From Sporomusa acidovorans (GTDB taxonomy: Bacteria; Bacillota; Negativicutes; Sporomusales; Sporomusaceae): DNA of 60,216 nucleotides. The translations under genes and the position numbers were made by a program. Below, in pieces: positions 7,251 to 15,567 of the stretch (its first letter is position 1; every line of letters begins with the position of its first letter). The notes under the pieces are model-generated. The model saw nothing but the letters and a program-made list of their open reading frames with translations, was not told where the DNA came from and made no database searches. The DNA lies in assembly GCF_900101845.1 (NCBI RefSeq), contig NZ_FNAM01000038.1:1-60216 (forward strand). The letters are read 5' to 3'.

Positions 7251-9125
7251 TCATAGCATGTATTTCTTCTGCCATCGCCATAATGTGCTGCGATGAACAC
7301 CCAGCATGGCCGCGGCTTTTTCTTTGCTGCCGCCGGCTAGTGTAAGGGTTTCTATAATCTGTTCGCGTGAGATGGTTGTCTTTTGTTCGTTTACAGGGGG
7401 ATGCCTGTTTGGGGTTAATGGCTCATTTTCTTTTAAGAGGTTTTTAATATCGCCGGCGTCAATGGTTGTGACGGGTGACAAGGTGATGGACAGCCGTTCC
7501 ATCAGGTTTTGGAGTTCGCGGATATTTCCCGGCCAGGAATAATTGCGTAATGCGTCGGCGGCCGATTGGCTCAAGGCTGGTTTATTGTCGATAAAGTTTT
7601 TTTCCAGAAAGCCCAGGGCCAGGGCGGGGATATCTTCCGGCCGTTCTCGCAGCGGCGGTATATTGAGCCTGAGAACGTTCAACCGAAAGAATAAATCTTT
7701 ACGAAACTTGTTTTGGGCGGCCAACAGGGCTAAGTCCCGGTTGGATGCCGCGATTATTCTGATATCAACAGGAATAACCTTGCTGCTTCCCAGGCGAATT
7801 ACTTTTTTTTCTTGTAAAACCCTTAACAACCGGCCTTGGAGAACCAGCGGTATTTCACTGATTTCATCAAGAAAAATGGTTCCATGGTGGGCAAGCTCAA
7901 ATAAGCCGGGCTTGCCCGTTTTTCTGGCCCCCGTAAAAGCTCCTTCATTATACCCGAATAGTTCGCTTTCCAAGATGCCTTCCGGCAAAGAAGCGCAGTT
8001 TACTCCCACAAAGGGGCCGTTTTTCCTATTGCTGGCATTATGAATTCCCTGCGCAAACATTTCCTTGCCGACACCTGATTCACCGGTAATTAGCAGGGTT
8101 GAATCTGTAGCGGAAAACTTCTTGGCGCAATCAATCGTTGTTTTGATTAGGGGGCTTTCGCCTTTGATGTCGGCCAGGGAGTAGCTGGCATACCACCCTT
8201 TGGCGAAAAAATTATTTCTGATTTTAGATTCAGCTTCCTGGATACTGCTAATATTCTGCAGGGTAGCCACCGCGCCGACCACCTCTTTATCCAGAATGAT
8301 CGGAATCCGGTTATAGAGAACATTGGTTGAGCCGAGAGCAGTAATATCATGCAAGTACTCTTTGCCCGTCAATAAAACATCGGTTAGGTTTTCCAAGCCG
8401 GGGAATACATCCTGCACAGATTTTTTCAGGTAGCCGTTATGATAGGGCAGCCACTGCAGGACGGCACGATTCGCCAATGTGATTTTTCCCTGCTTGTCGA
8501 TAGCTACATAACCATCGCGCGTATGATCCAAAATAGCCCGGACTTCTTCCGCTCTTTGCCTTTCTTTTAACAAAGTGTCCAATAAGTTTTTTGCCTCTAG
8601 ATAGGCCTGGCATATTGCCTTTGGGCCTGATTGTAACAAAACAAATTTCATATTATATTCGGCAGCGACCTGGCATTGCAATTTACCGCCGATAATAACA
8701 TCAATGCCTTTTTGCTTCAACTGTACTATTTTTTCCCGTATTTCTCTTTGATCATGAATATAGACTTGTTCTATGTCGATTTTGAGCAGCGGGTTTAATA
8801 CGGCAAGCCCGTTTAATAAATTTTCGAAGCCGATGACAGCAATGGATCCTCCCAGCCCGCTGGCCCGCAGGATGGCATCGGCAATGTCTTCAAAGGTTAT
8901 CGGGATTTCGACCACCGGAATTTGCAGGTTGTTGCTGATCGATAAGGCGGCGCCACCCCGGGATATAATGACTTTTGCCCCCTGCTGGATTAAAAGTCTG
9001 GCACTTTGAATGCCGAGGTCGCTGCCGCTGACTTCGATGGCGACATCATCCCCGTATTGTTTGAATATAGTTACCGCAATTTCCACCATCTCGCTATTGG
9101 GTGCGACATAGCCGATTTGCTTCAT
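7251..9125 (-). CDS. Sigma-54-dependent activator, PrpR-type with PAS domain
   Basis: The protein has about 624 residues. Residues 1-190 form a PrpR N-terminal domain (small-molecule or phosphate sensor type), about 195-310 a PAS domain (RAILDHTRDGYVAIDKQGKI), about 325-555 an AAA+ domain with GESGVGKE (Walker A), GAFTGA (the sigma-54 contact loop) and FLDEIS (Walker B), and the end a Fis-type helix-turn-helix (EKAAAMLGVHRSTLWRW). It remodels sigma-54 RNA polymerase at -24/-12 promoters. The start is ATG 9125, with AAGGA ten bases upstream; a GTG at 9134 touches the ribosome site. It diverges from the threonine aldolase operon, whose sigma-54 promoter is the obvious target. Confidence 0.9.
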   Translation of the reverse strand: MKQIGYVAPNSEMVEIAVTIFKQYGDDVAIEVSGSDLGIQSARLLIQQGAKVIISRGGAALSISNNLQIPVVEIPITFEDIADAILRASGLGGSIAVIGFENLLNGLAVLNPLLKIDIEQVYIHDQREIREKIVQLKQKGIDVIIGGKLQCQVAAEYNMKFVLLQSGPKAICQAYLEAKNLLDTLLKERQRAEEVRAILDHTRDGYVAIDKQGKITLANRAVLQWLPYHNGYLKKSVQDVFPGLENLTDVLLTGKEYLHDITALGSTNVLYNRIPIILDKEVVGAVATLQNISSIQEAESKIRNNFFAKGWYASYSLADIKGESPLIKTTIDCAKKFSATDSTLLITGESGVGKEMFAQGIHNASNRKNGPFVGVNCASLPEGILESELFGYNEGAFTGARKTGKPGLFELAHHGTIFLDEISEIPLVLQGRLLRVLQEKKVIRLGSSKVIPVDIRIIAASNRDLALLAAQNKFRKDLFFRLNVLRLNIPPLRERPEDIPALALGFLEKNFIDNKPALSQSAADALRNYSWPGNIRELQNLMERLSITLSPVTTIDAGDIKNLLKENEPLTPNRHPPVNEQKTTISREQIIETLTLAGGSKEKAAAMLGVHRSTLWRWQKKYML

Positions 9126-9244
9126 AAGATGCACATCCTTTTTAGCGTGTATGTAACGAAAGGCCGGCCGGCAAAAAATGCCGGGACTTATTATCTATAG
9201 TACCACGCTTTGCCCGGTCATTGAACCGTGGACTGTAAAAAAAT

Positions 9245-9290
9245 GTTGCATTTTATGTTGCGAAACGTTTCTTGCAACATAAAATGCAAC
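9245..9290. promoter_or_regulatory. Long inverted repeat, probable activator binding site (UAS)
   Basis: GTTGCATTTTATGTTGC (9245-9261) and GCAACATAAAATGCAAC (9274-9290) are perfect 17-base inverted arms around a 12-base centre, itself containing GAAACGTTTC. It lies about 120-165 bases upstream of the sigma-54 promoter, the usual distance for an enhancer site, and next to the gene for a sigma-54 activator. No T-run follows, so a terminator is less likely. Confidence 0.7.
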
Positions 9291-9408
9291 GCGTCGAAAA
9301 AGTAGGGCCGGCTATTTGCTTTAAAAGCAAGCGCAACGTAACGGTGGCTGCCTGGTCAGGCAGTAAAGACGCATAATGGCCGGCCGGCTGCGGGCTGCTC
9401 CAATTCGA

Positions 9409-9426
9409 TTGGCATGAATATTGCTA
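9409..9426 (+). promoter_or_regulatory. Sigma-54 (-24/-12) promoter of the threonine aldolase operon
   Basis: TTGGCATGAATATTGCTA matches the consensus TGGCAC-N5-TTGCW closely. The GG and GC dinucleotides are correctly spaced. It ends 46 bases before the ltaE start. Confidence 0.8.
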
Positions 9427-9472
9427 ATACATTAAGCAAAATCATACACCTGTGAAATGGAGGCTGCAACAC

Positions 9473-10501
9473 ATGGAGATTGTTGACCTGCGCAGTGACA
9501 CTGTCACCAAACCGACTGCCGCTATGCGCCAGGCTATGTTTGAGGCAGAAGTGGGAGACGATGGCTACGGGGAAGATCCGACAGTTCAGGAACTGGAGAA
9601 GCTGGCTGCGCAAATGACCGGAAAAGAGGCCGGATTGTTTGTAACCAGCGGGACCCAGGGAAATCAACTGGCGGTTATGGTTCATGCAGGCAAATGCAGT
9701 GAGGTTATTTGCGAAGCTACTGCCCATATGTTTGGCTCGGAAACGGGGGGGATGGCGGCGCTGACCGGCGCACAGCCATATCCGGTGATTGCCCCGGACG
9801 GCAAATTGACGCCGGAACTTATTGAGCCGGCTATCCGCAAGAAAAAGATGAATGTTCCCAGCACATCCTTAATTGCTGTTGAAAATACGCATAATTCAGC
9901 CGGCGGTGTGTACTATACACCGCCGGAACTGGCGGCGATAAAAGAAGTGGCTACGCAGTACGCCCTGCCGGTTCATATGGATGGAGCCAGGATTTTTAAC
10001 GCGGCCGTGGCCCAGAATATACCGGTGGCTGACTTGGCCCGGTATGCGGATTCTATGCAAATGTGCCTGTCGAAAGGTCTGTGCGCTCCGGTCGGGTCTG
10101 TTTTAGTGGGAAGTGCCGATTTCATCCGGCAGGCACGCCGCTATCGCCGTTTGCTGGGCGGCGGCATGCGGCAGGTGGGAATCATTGCGGCTGCCGGCAT
10201 AGTAGCCTTAAAAACCATGGTGTCCCGTCTTAGTGAAGATCATGCTCACGCCCGGTTGTTAGGCGAGGCGGTTGCGGCAACAAAGCTGAACACTGATCTT
10301 GCCAAAGTTCAGACCAATATTGTTATGGCCGATGTTTCGCCACTCGGTATGCAGGCGGCACAGTTTGTGGAAATACTGCGGGAGCATAACATTCGGGCAA
10401 GTGAATATGGCAAGTATAAGGTGCGTATGGTTACTCACCATGACGTGTCGGCCGATCAAATTCAATACGCGATAAAGGTTCTAAAAAAAATAGCCGGTTG
10501 A
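9473..10501 (+). CDS. ltaE: Low-specificity L-threonine aldolase
   Basis: The 342-residue PLP enzyme starts MEIVDLRSDTVTKPT and contains GDDGYGEDPTVQELE, typical of threonine aldolase, which splits threonine or allo-threonine to glycine and acetaldehyde. The PLP lysine is in MCLSKGLCAPVGS. The start at ATG 9473 is preceded by GGAGG at 9459-9463; the open frame extends upstream to a GTG that overlaps the ribosome site. It is the first gene of a probable sigma-54 operon and is followed 28 bases later by a cation symporter, suggesting uptake and breakdown of a hydroxy-amino acid (inference). Confidence 0.92.
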   Translation: MEIVDLRSDTVTKPTAAMRQAMFEAEVGDDGYGEDPTVQELEKLAAQMTGKEAGLFVTSGTQGNQLAVMVHAGKCSEVICEATAHMFGSETGGMAALTGAQPYPVIAPDGKLTPELIEPAIRKKKMNVPSTSLIAVENTHNSAGGVYYTPPELAAIKEVATQYALPVHMDGARIFNAAVAQNIPVADLARYADSMQMCLSKGLCAPVGSVLVGSADFIRQARRYRRLLGGGMRQVGIIAAAGIVALKTMVSRLSEDHAHARLLGEAVAATKLNTDLAKVQTNIVMADVSPLGMQAAQFVEILREHNIRASEYGKYKVRMVTHHDVSADQIQYAIKVLKKIAG

Positions 10502-10529
10502 TGCAGTAACTTAGTGAGGAGGCGTTGGT

Positions 10530-11732
10530 TTGTTTAGCTGGTATACAAAGATGAAATTGACGAACAAAATATTTCTGGCCATGCTGATAGGGTCTTTGCT
10601 CGGAATTGTAGCCGGACCGCTGGCGACCCAGTTGGAATGGATCGGCAACATATGGCTTAACCTGATTAAGATGATGGTCATTCCGCTGGTTATTTTCACA
10701 ATGGTACAGGGCATTGCCAGTATGGACAACCCCAAAACGCTCGGGCGCATTTGGCTCAGGGCGACACTCTATTATTTGGTCACGACGATCATTGCCGTGC
10801 TGATTGGCATTGTGACAACAACCATTCTTAAGCCGGGACTCGGATTCGTGTTCGAGAAGGGCGCTAAGGTGGCGGATGTGCCCAAACTAGTTGATTTAAA
10901 AGGCTTTATGGTAAGTCTATTTTCCGATAACATTTTTGTCTCTTTTACCAAAGGTGATATTGTACAGGTTTTAATTGTTGCCATCATTATCGGCATCGCC
11001 ATCGTAAAAATGCCTGCTGAGAAAAGTGGGCCGGTTAAAGCCTGGTTTTCGTCAATGAATAACGTAGTTATGGCAGTAATCGGCCTTATTATGGACTTAG
11101 CGCCGATCGGGGTCTTTTGCTTGATGGCGGCGGCCCTTGGCAAATATGGCATCGGTTTTTTGGGGACTATGTCCAAGCTAATCGGTACTTACTATTTGGC
11201 GGCAATCATACAACTTTTTGGCGTTTATCTTCTGACCGTGTGGATCTTTACCAGGATGACGCCGTTTGACTTTATGAGAAGGACTTCGAATACCTGGATT
11301 TTCACATTAAGCACGTGCAGCAGCGCGGCGGCGATTCCCATCAGCCTGCAGGTTGCCAAGGAGGAATTGGCGGTATCGAAGGATGTAGCTGATTTTATTG
11401 TCCCCTATGGAACACAGATGAATCATGACGGCAACGCAATTTTGATTGGTACCGTGTTGATTTTCTGTGCGCAGGCGATAGGAATTGATTTTTCCATTGC
11501 GCATCTGGTCCAGATGGTGCTTCTGGGTGTTATTTTATCGGCGGGCGGCGGCGGAATACCTTCCAGTGGGATCGTTAAGCTGATGATTGTAGCGCAGGCG
11601 TTTAGCATGCCTTTGGAAATTATTGTTATGGTAGGTGCCTTTTACCGTCTGTTTGATATGGCTGTTACAACCATGAACTGCTTAGGCGATTTGGCAGGTA
11701 CAATCATCGTCGATAAAATGGAAAAAGTATAG
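10530..11732 (+). CDS. Dicarboxylate/amino acid:cation symporter (DAACS family)
   Basis: The 400-residue membrane protein has the GltP/SstT fold: NLIKMMVIPLVIFTMVQGIA in the third helix and PYGTQMNHDGNAI in the seventh. These sodium- or proton-coupled carriers import glutamate, dicarboxylates, serine or threonine. The re-entrant loop, normally SSSTLP, reads CSSAAAIP here, and the usual NMDG is NHDG, so the substrate may be unusual. TTG 10530 is the start, with GAGGAGG just upstream. It follows ltaE within the same transcription unit and ends at a strong terminator. Confidence 0.88.
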   Translation: MFSWYTKMKLTNKIFLAMLIGSLLGIVAGPLATQLEWIGNIWLNLIKMMVIPLVIFTMVQGIASMDNPKTLGRIWLRATLYYLVTTIIAVLIGIVTTTILKPGLGFVFEKGAKVADVPKLVDLKGFMVSLFSDNIFVSFTKGDIVQVLIVAIIIGIAIVKMPAEKSGPVKAWFSSMNNVVMAVIGLIMDLAPIGVFCLMAAALGKYGIGFLGTMSKLIGTYYLAAIIQLFGVYLLTVWIFTRMTPFDFMRRTSNTWIFTLSTCSSAAAIPISLQVAKEELAVSKDVADFIVPYGTQMNHDGNAILIGTVLIFCAQAIGIDFSIAHLVQMVLLGVILSAGGGGIPSSGIVKLMIVAQAFSMPLEIIVMVGAFYRLFDMAVTTMNCLGDLAGTIIVDKMEKV

Positions 11733-11747
11733 ATTATTTACGTTTCG

Positions 11748-11778
11748 AAGGATTTGCCGGGAGGCAAATCCTTTTTAT
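11748..11778 (+). terminator. Terminator after the symporter
   Basis: AAGGATTTGCC/GGCAAATCCTT stem with a four-base loop, followed by TTTTTAT. Confidence 0.8.
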
Positions 11779-11913
11779 CTGCTTATTCGCTTGCAAGTAA
11801 AAGCAGATTTATTCATTACTGTAAAGGATTTTGCATGACAGCAGCCAATATAAGAGAAATTATAGTTTTATATATATATAACCTGAAGTATGTGGCTGGA
11901 GGGAGGCTGGCGA

Positions 11914-13089
11914 GTGGTGCAGAATATTGGCAGAGAAAAGCCGTCCTATTATGCCGGTGATGAACTGCATGCTGTCAAGCAGGCAAAAATTCAACAGGCG
12001 CTGGAAGATCATAAGCTGGAAGGAATTGTATTGATCAAACCGGAAGCAGTTCGCTATGCTACCGACTTTTATGTCAAGGGATACAGGCCTTTTTGTGAAC
12101 CGGAATATTTGGCTTTTATTCCGAGAGGCCGCAAGGCGGTTGTGGGATATACATCCGGCAGCGATCAATATCGAATTCAAATCCGGTCTGACATAGAAGA
12201 CCACCGCAAGCTTCCCGGCATTGAGAACTGGGCAAAAGAATTGATAACAATTTTAAGGGATTATAAGGTAACAACAGGCCGTATCGGTGCAGACCTGTTG
12301 CCGTTTAATCTCCAGCAAGCGATCCTTAATGAGCTGCCTGATTTGGAATTTGTGGATTTGGCGGATATTTGGAATGATCTGACGGTGGTCAAACATCCTG
12401 TGGAAATTGAGTGTCTGAGGAAAGCCGTTGAAATAACGGAAATTGGGCTTCAAGCGGCACTTACGTGTATTAGGGCGGGTGTCCGGGAATATGAAGTTGC
12501 GGCCTGGGCCGAGTATGCTATGCGCAAAAACGGCAGTGAAATGACGCCGTTTATTACCAATGTTGCTTCCGGCGTGAACAGCGCAATTTTCGAACGGATT
12601 TCTACAGATAAGATTATTCGTGAAGGTGAAATGGTTATTCTTGATTTAGGCTGTGTCTGGAAGGGGTATACCGGCGATCTGGGACGTACTGTATGTATGG
12701 GTGAGCCGACACGCGAACAGAAGAACATTTACCGGGTTACCTATCTTGCTTTACAGGAAGCCATCAACGCGGTAAGGCCTGGAGCAACCTGTGGAGAAAT
12801 TGATGCGGCGGCAAGAAGCGTAATTAAAGACGAAGGTTATGAGAAGTATGAGCATAAGTTCGCGACCGGTCATCAGTTGGGGTATGGACTGCACGGCTCG
12901 CCCAGCATTAACCGTAATGTGAAAGATATATTGCGGCCGGGTATGATCATAGCTATTGAGCCGCGGGTCACTATCTATGACAATCCGGCAATTGGCGGCG
13001 CTCATCTGGAGGACGTTGTGCTGGTTACCGAGACGGGCTGCGAAAAAATCAGCAAGCTGGGTTATGACAAAAACCTGCTATCAAATTAG
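11914..13089 (+). CDS. M24-family Xaa-Pro peptidase
   Basis: The protein of about 391 residues has an N-terminal creatinase/prolidase domain and a C-terminal pita-bread metallopeptidase domain. The five metal ligands can be placed: two Asp in VILDLGC and YTGDLGRT, His in ATGHQLGYGLHG, Glu in IAIEPRV and Glu in HLEDVVLV. Such enzymes remove an N-terminal residue before proline, or split X-Pro dipeptides. Start: GTG 11914 or GTG 11917 follows GGAGGGAGG; the ATG at 11890 lies upstream of that site. A terminator precedes the gene, so it may have its own promoter or receive read-through from the ltaE operon. Confidence 0.85.
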   Translation: MVQNIGREKPSYYAGDELHAVKQAKIQQALEDHKLEGIVLIKPEAVRYATDFYVKGYRPFCEPEYLAFIPRGRKAVVGYTSGSDQYRIQIRSDIEDHRKLPGIENWAKELITILRDYKVTTGRIGADLLPFNLQQAILNELPDLEFVDLADIWNDLTVVKHPVEIECLRKAVEITEIGLQAALTCIRAGVREYEVAAWAEYAMRKNGSEMTPFITNVASGVNSAIFERISTDKIIREGEMVILDLGCVWKGYTGDLGRTVCMGEPTREQKNIYRVTYLALQEAINAVRPGATCGEIDAAARSVIKDEGYEKYEHKFATGHQLGYGLHGSPSINRNVKDILRPGMIIAIEPRVTIYDNPAIGGAHLEDVVLVTETGCEKISKLGYDKNLLSN

Positions 13090-13163
13090 AACGGAATTTG
13101 GCTATATACCACTAGCTTTATAGCTATAGTTAAATCTGAGTAGTTACTGAAGTAGCAGATGAG

Positions 13164-13206
13164 GACAGGGCAGTGTGGAAACTTTGGGTTTCCGCACTGC
13201 CCTGTC
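13164..13206 (+). terminator. Terminator after the M24 peptidase
   Basis: GACAGGGCAGTG pairs with CACTGCCCTGTC, and GGAAAC/GTTTCC extends the stem across the middle. The T-run is short. Confidence 0.65.
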
Positions 13207-13411
13207 TTAGGTTTAGAAAGATAAGGGCAGCACCTTACCGGCAGTGATAAGTGGGAGGAAAGTCCTAACCAGTGGCCGCCGCTTGACCTAAGTCCTAAAG
13301 AAAAATAGGAAAATCTCCTCGCTGGTTTTTGCACGGGTTTACGTATAAAATTAAAGCATAGAAACTATATAGTTTTTCTTTTAAACGGCCGCACACGGCA
13401 GGAGGGACAAA
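13207..13411 (+). other. Unassigned structured segment before the Tad locus
   Basis: No open frame is supported here. The part 13207-13300 has many pairing segments: TTAGG near 13206 with CCTAA near 13288, AAGTGG with CCGCTT, and the small hairpin AGGAAAGTCCT. It could be the leader RNA of cpaB or a remnant of a non-coding repeat element. I do not match it to a known riboswitch. GCAGGAGGG before 13412 is the cpaB ribosome site. Confidence 0.3.
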
Positions 13412-14284
13412 ATGATCAGGTTTTCCAATAAAGGACTTTTGCTGCTGGCAGTGATTTTAAGTTTACTGACAACCGCACTTGTGTACAGCTATTTAAAGAA
13501 AACCAGCGGCAGTCTGTCTGGCGGTACGGTAGCGGTAGTAGTCGCCAAGGCGGATATTGCCGCCAGGACAAGAATCACACCCGAGATGGTACAGACGGTT
13601 CAGGTTCCGGCCCCTTACTTGCAGCCAGGCGGTGTGCAGGAATTACAGGAGGTTATTGGCATGGTTGCCAAAGAACCGATTGTAGCCGGTGAACAGATAA
13701 CCGTCAGACGGTTGATCGGTGAAGGCAGGTCGGCCGGGTTTACCGGCATGATTCCAACGGATAAACGGGCCATGACCATTGGCGTTAATGAAGTAACCGG
13801 CGTAGCCGGCTTTGTTAAAGCCGGGGATTATGTGGATGTAGTCGTAACCTTTGAAAAAAATACGATTGGCGAAAATGTCAGTCGCTTAGTATTGCAAAAT
13901 GTCCTGGTATTGGCTGCCAACCGGGAAACCGAAGGAGGAACCGTCGAAGCAACTAATACCAGTTCCAAAGATAAAAAGGAGATTAGTAAAACAGCTACCG
14001 TTACTTTGGCTGTAACACCTGATGAGGCAACAAAACTGACTCTGTCGGAAGATAAGGGCAAAGTGCGCCTGGTGCTTAGGCCGTTTATGCAGAATACCGG
14101 TATTGACATAGCCGCGCCGATTACTCCCCCGGATATTGTCGGGTTACAACATTTACCCGATCACGCGCCGAAGACTGGTGACAAAGTACCGGTTTCTCCG
14201 CCATCTGCGCCGGCACCGGCTAAAAAGTCCGGCGGTATACAAATGATTCGAGGCACAAAAACCGAGGTTATTGCTGTCAATTAA
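13412..14284 (+). CDS. cpaB: Flp pilus assembly protein CpaB/RcpC
   Basis: The 290-residue protein has one N-terminal membrane segment (about 8-26), then an SAF-type domain (VAVVVAKADIAARTRITPEM) and the RcpC/CpaB region. CpaB is a periplasmic protein that stabilises the Tad secretin and is needed for Flp pilus assembly. The tail is rich in Pro and Ala, as in other members. Good ribosome site GGAGGG eight bases upstream. It opens a ten-gene Tad locus; only 47 bases separate it from the secretin gene. Confidence 0.88.
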   Translation: MIRFSNKGLLLLAVILSLLTTALVYSYLKKTSGSLSGGTVAVVVAKADIAARTRITPEMVQTVQVPAPYLQPGGVQELQEVIGMVAKEPIVAGEQITVRRLIGEGRSAGFTGMIPTDKRAMTIGVNEVTGVAGFVKAGDYVDVVVTFEKNTIGENVSRLVLQNVLVLAANRETEGGTVEATNTSSKDKKEISKTATVTLAVTPDEATKLTLSEDKGKVRLVLRPFMQNTGIDIAAPITPPDIVGLQHLPDHAPKTGDKVPVSPPSAPAPAKKSGGIQMIRGTKTEVIAVN

Positions 14285-14331
14285 CATTACGTGTCTGTGA
14301 TCCAAAGCTGGCAGAAAGGCAGGAGTTTTCA

Positions 14332-15561
14332 ATGGATAAGTGGAAGGTAGTTGTTGCAGTTGTTGTTATAATTGCCGGCATGGTGGCTACTGGCATGGTG
14401 GCAGGCGCGGAAGAGAAAATGGCGGTGGCCGTTAATCAGTCTCGGGTTTTAAATTTTAGCGCTGTCGAAAAAGTTGCTATTGCCAATCCGGAAATTGCCG
14501 ATGTAGTGGTTGTGTCCGGCCTGGAAGTGCTGCTTATTGGCAAAGCTCCGGGAATGACAACTCTGCATGTGTGGTCCCGGGGGGGACGGTACAGTTATTT
14601 GGTGGAAGTTGGGGCAGCGGATATCACCATTGCCAATGATATCAAAAATATTTTGGGGTTAGCTGATATTACGGTAAGCAAAGTGAATAAAACCGTTATT
14701 CTGGAAGGGACAGTCAATGACCAGTACCAAAAAAGCCGGGCCGAAAAAGTGGCGTCAGCCTATGCCGAAAAGGTGGTCAACCTGCTGGAAATAACCCGGC
14801 CGGTGCAGGTACGCATTGAGGCCAGGGTGGTTGAAATTAACCGGGAAGCAGCGAAAAGTTTCGGTATTAAATGGTCTGGCGACAGTATTGGCACAGCAGG
14901 TAACTTTTCTTTTGGCCAGTCATCCGTAAACTCGCTGGCGCCAAAAGCTTTTGGCAATTTGGGTACCTACAGCCCGGTCAACGCGCAACTGGATGCCCTT
15001 GTAAAAAATGGCTTGGCCAAGATCCTGTCTCAGCCCAATATGATTACGCTGAGCGGTGATAAGGCCAATATTATGGTCGGTGGTCAAATCCCCGTACCGG
15101 TGGGACTCAGCGACGGCCGGATTTCAATAGAATGGAAGGACTACGGCATAAAGCTGGACATTGCGCCGGAAGTAAATGCCGACAAACTGATACAGAGCAA
15201 GATAAAAGCCGAAGTGAGTACGCTCGACTGGACAGACGAACATAAAATTGAACTGGGGTTAGGCATGAAGATTCCGCCGATAAAAATTCGCAAAGCCGAA
15301 ACGGCGATTGCGTTGTCCTCCGGGCAGACAATGGCGATTGGCGGTCTGATTTCCAGCGAAGTGACAAAAGATGTGTATAAGGTTCCGTTATTAGGGGATA
15401 TTCCGGTTATCGGCAACCTGTTTAAGAGCACGGCCTTTAGCCGGGGCGAGACGGAGGTTATTATTTTTATTACACCCACTCTTGTCAATCCGGATGAGTA
15501 TATTCCGGCGCAATCCCAGGATATGAGAGATTTTGCTAAAGAAAACCCATTTAGGGGGTAA
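14332..15561 (+). CDS. cpaC: Tad pilus secretin CpaC/RcpA
   Basis: The 409-residue protein has a signal peptide (cleavage near VAGA-EE), the secretin-associated N-terminal domain (residues 30-100, VLNFSAVEKVAIANPEIADV), a BON-like region and the C-terminal secretin barrel (QAMAIGG-like stretch SGQTMAIGGLI, VPLLGDIPVIGNLFKS). It should form the outer-membrane pore for the Flp pilus. A secretin fits a Firmicute only if there is an outer membrane, supporting a Negativicutes origin. It lies four bases upstream of the cpaE reading frame. Confidence 0.9.
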   Translation: MDKWKVVVAVVVIIAGMVATGMVAGAEEKMAVAVNQSRVLNFSAVEKVAIANPEIADVVVVSGLEVLLIGKAPGMTTLHVWSRGGRYSYLVEVGAADITIANDIKNILGLADITVSKVNKTVILEGTVNDQYQKSRAEKVASAYAEKVVNLLEITRPVQVRIEARVVEINREAAKSFGIKWSGDSIGTAGNFSFGQSSVNSLAPKAFGNLGTYSPVNAQLDALVKNGLAKILSQPNMITLSGDKANIMVGGQIPVPVGLSDGRISIEWKDYGIKLDIAPEVNADKLIQSKIKAEVSTLDWTDEHKIELGLGMKIPPIKIRKAETAIALSSGQTMAIGGLISSEVTKDVYKVPLLGDIPVIGNLFKSTAFSRGETEVIIFITPTLVNPDEYIPAQSQDMRDFAKENPFRG

Positions 15562-15567
15562 GGCTTG

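Noticed and set aside
7306..8043. Two rightward frames (78 and 166 codons) inside the sigma-54 activator
   Set aside because: Antisense shadows of the AAA+ domain; no ribosome site or family match.
13210..13300. RNase P RNA-like string GAGGAAAGTCC
   Set aside because: The short match is not followed by the other conserved RNase P regions; treated as chance within a structured segment.
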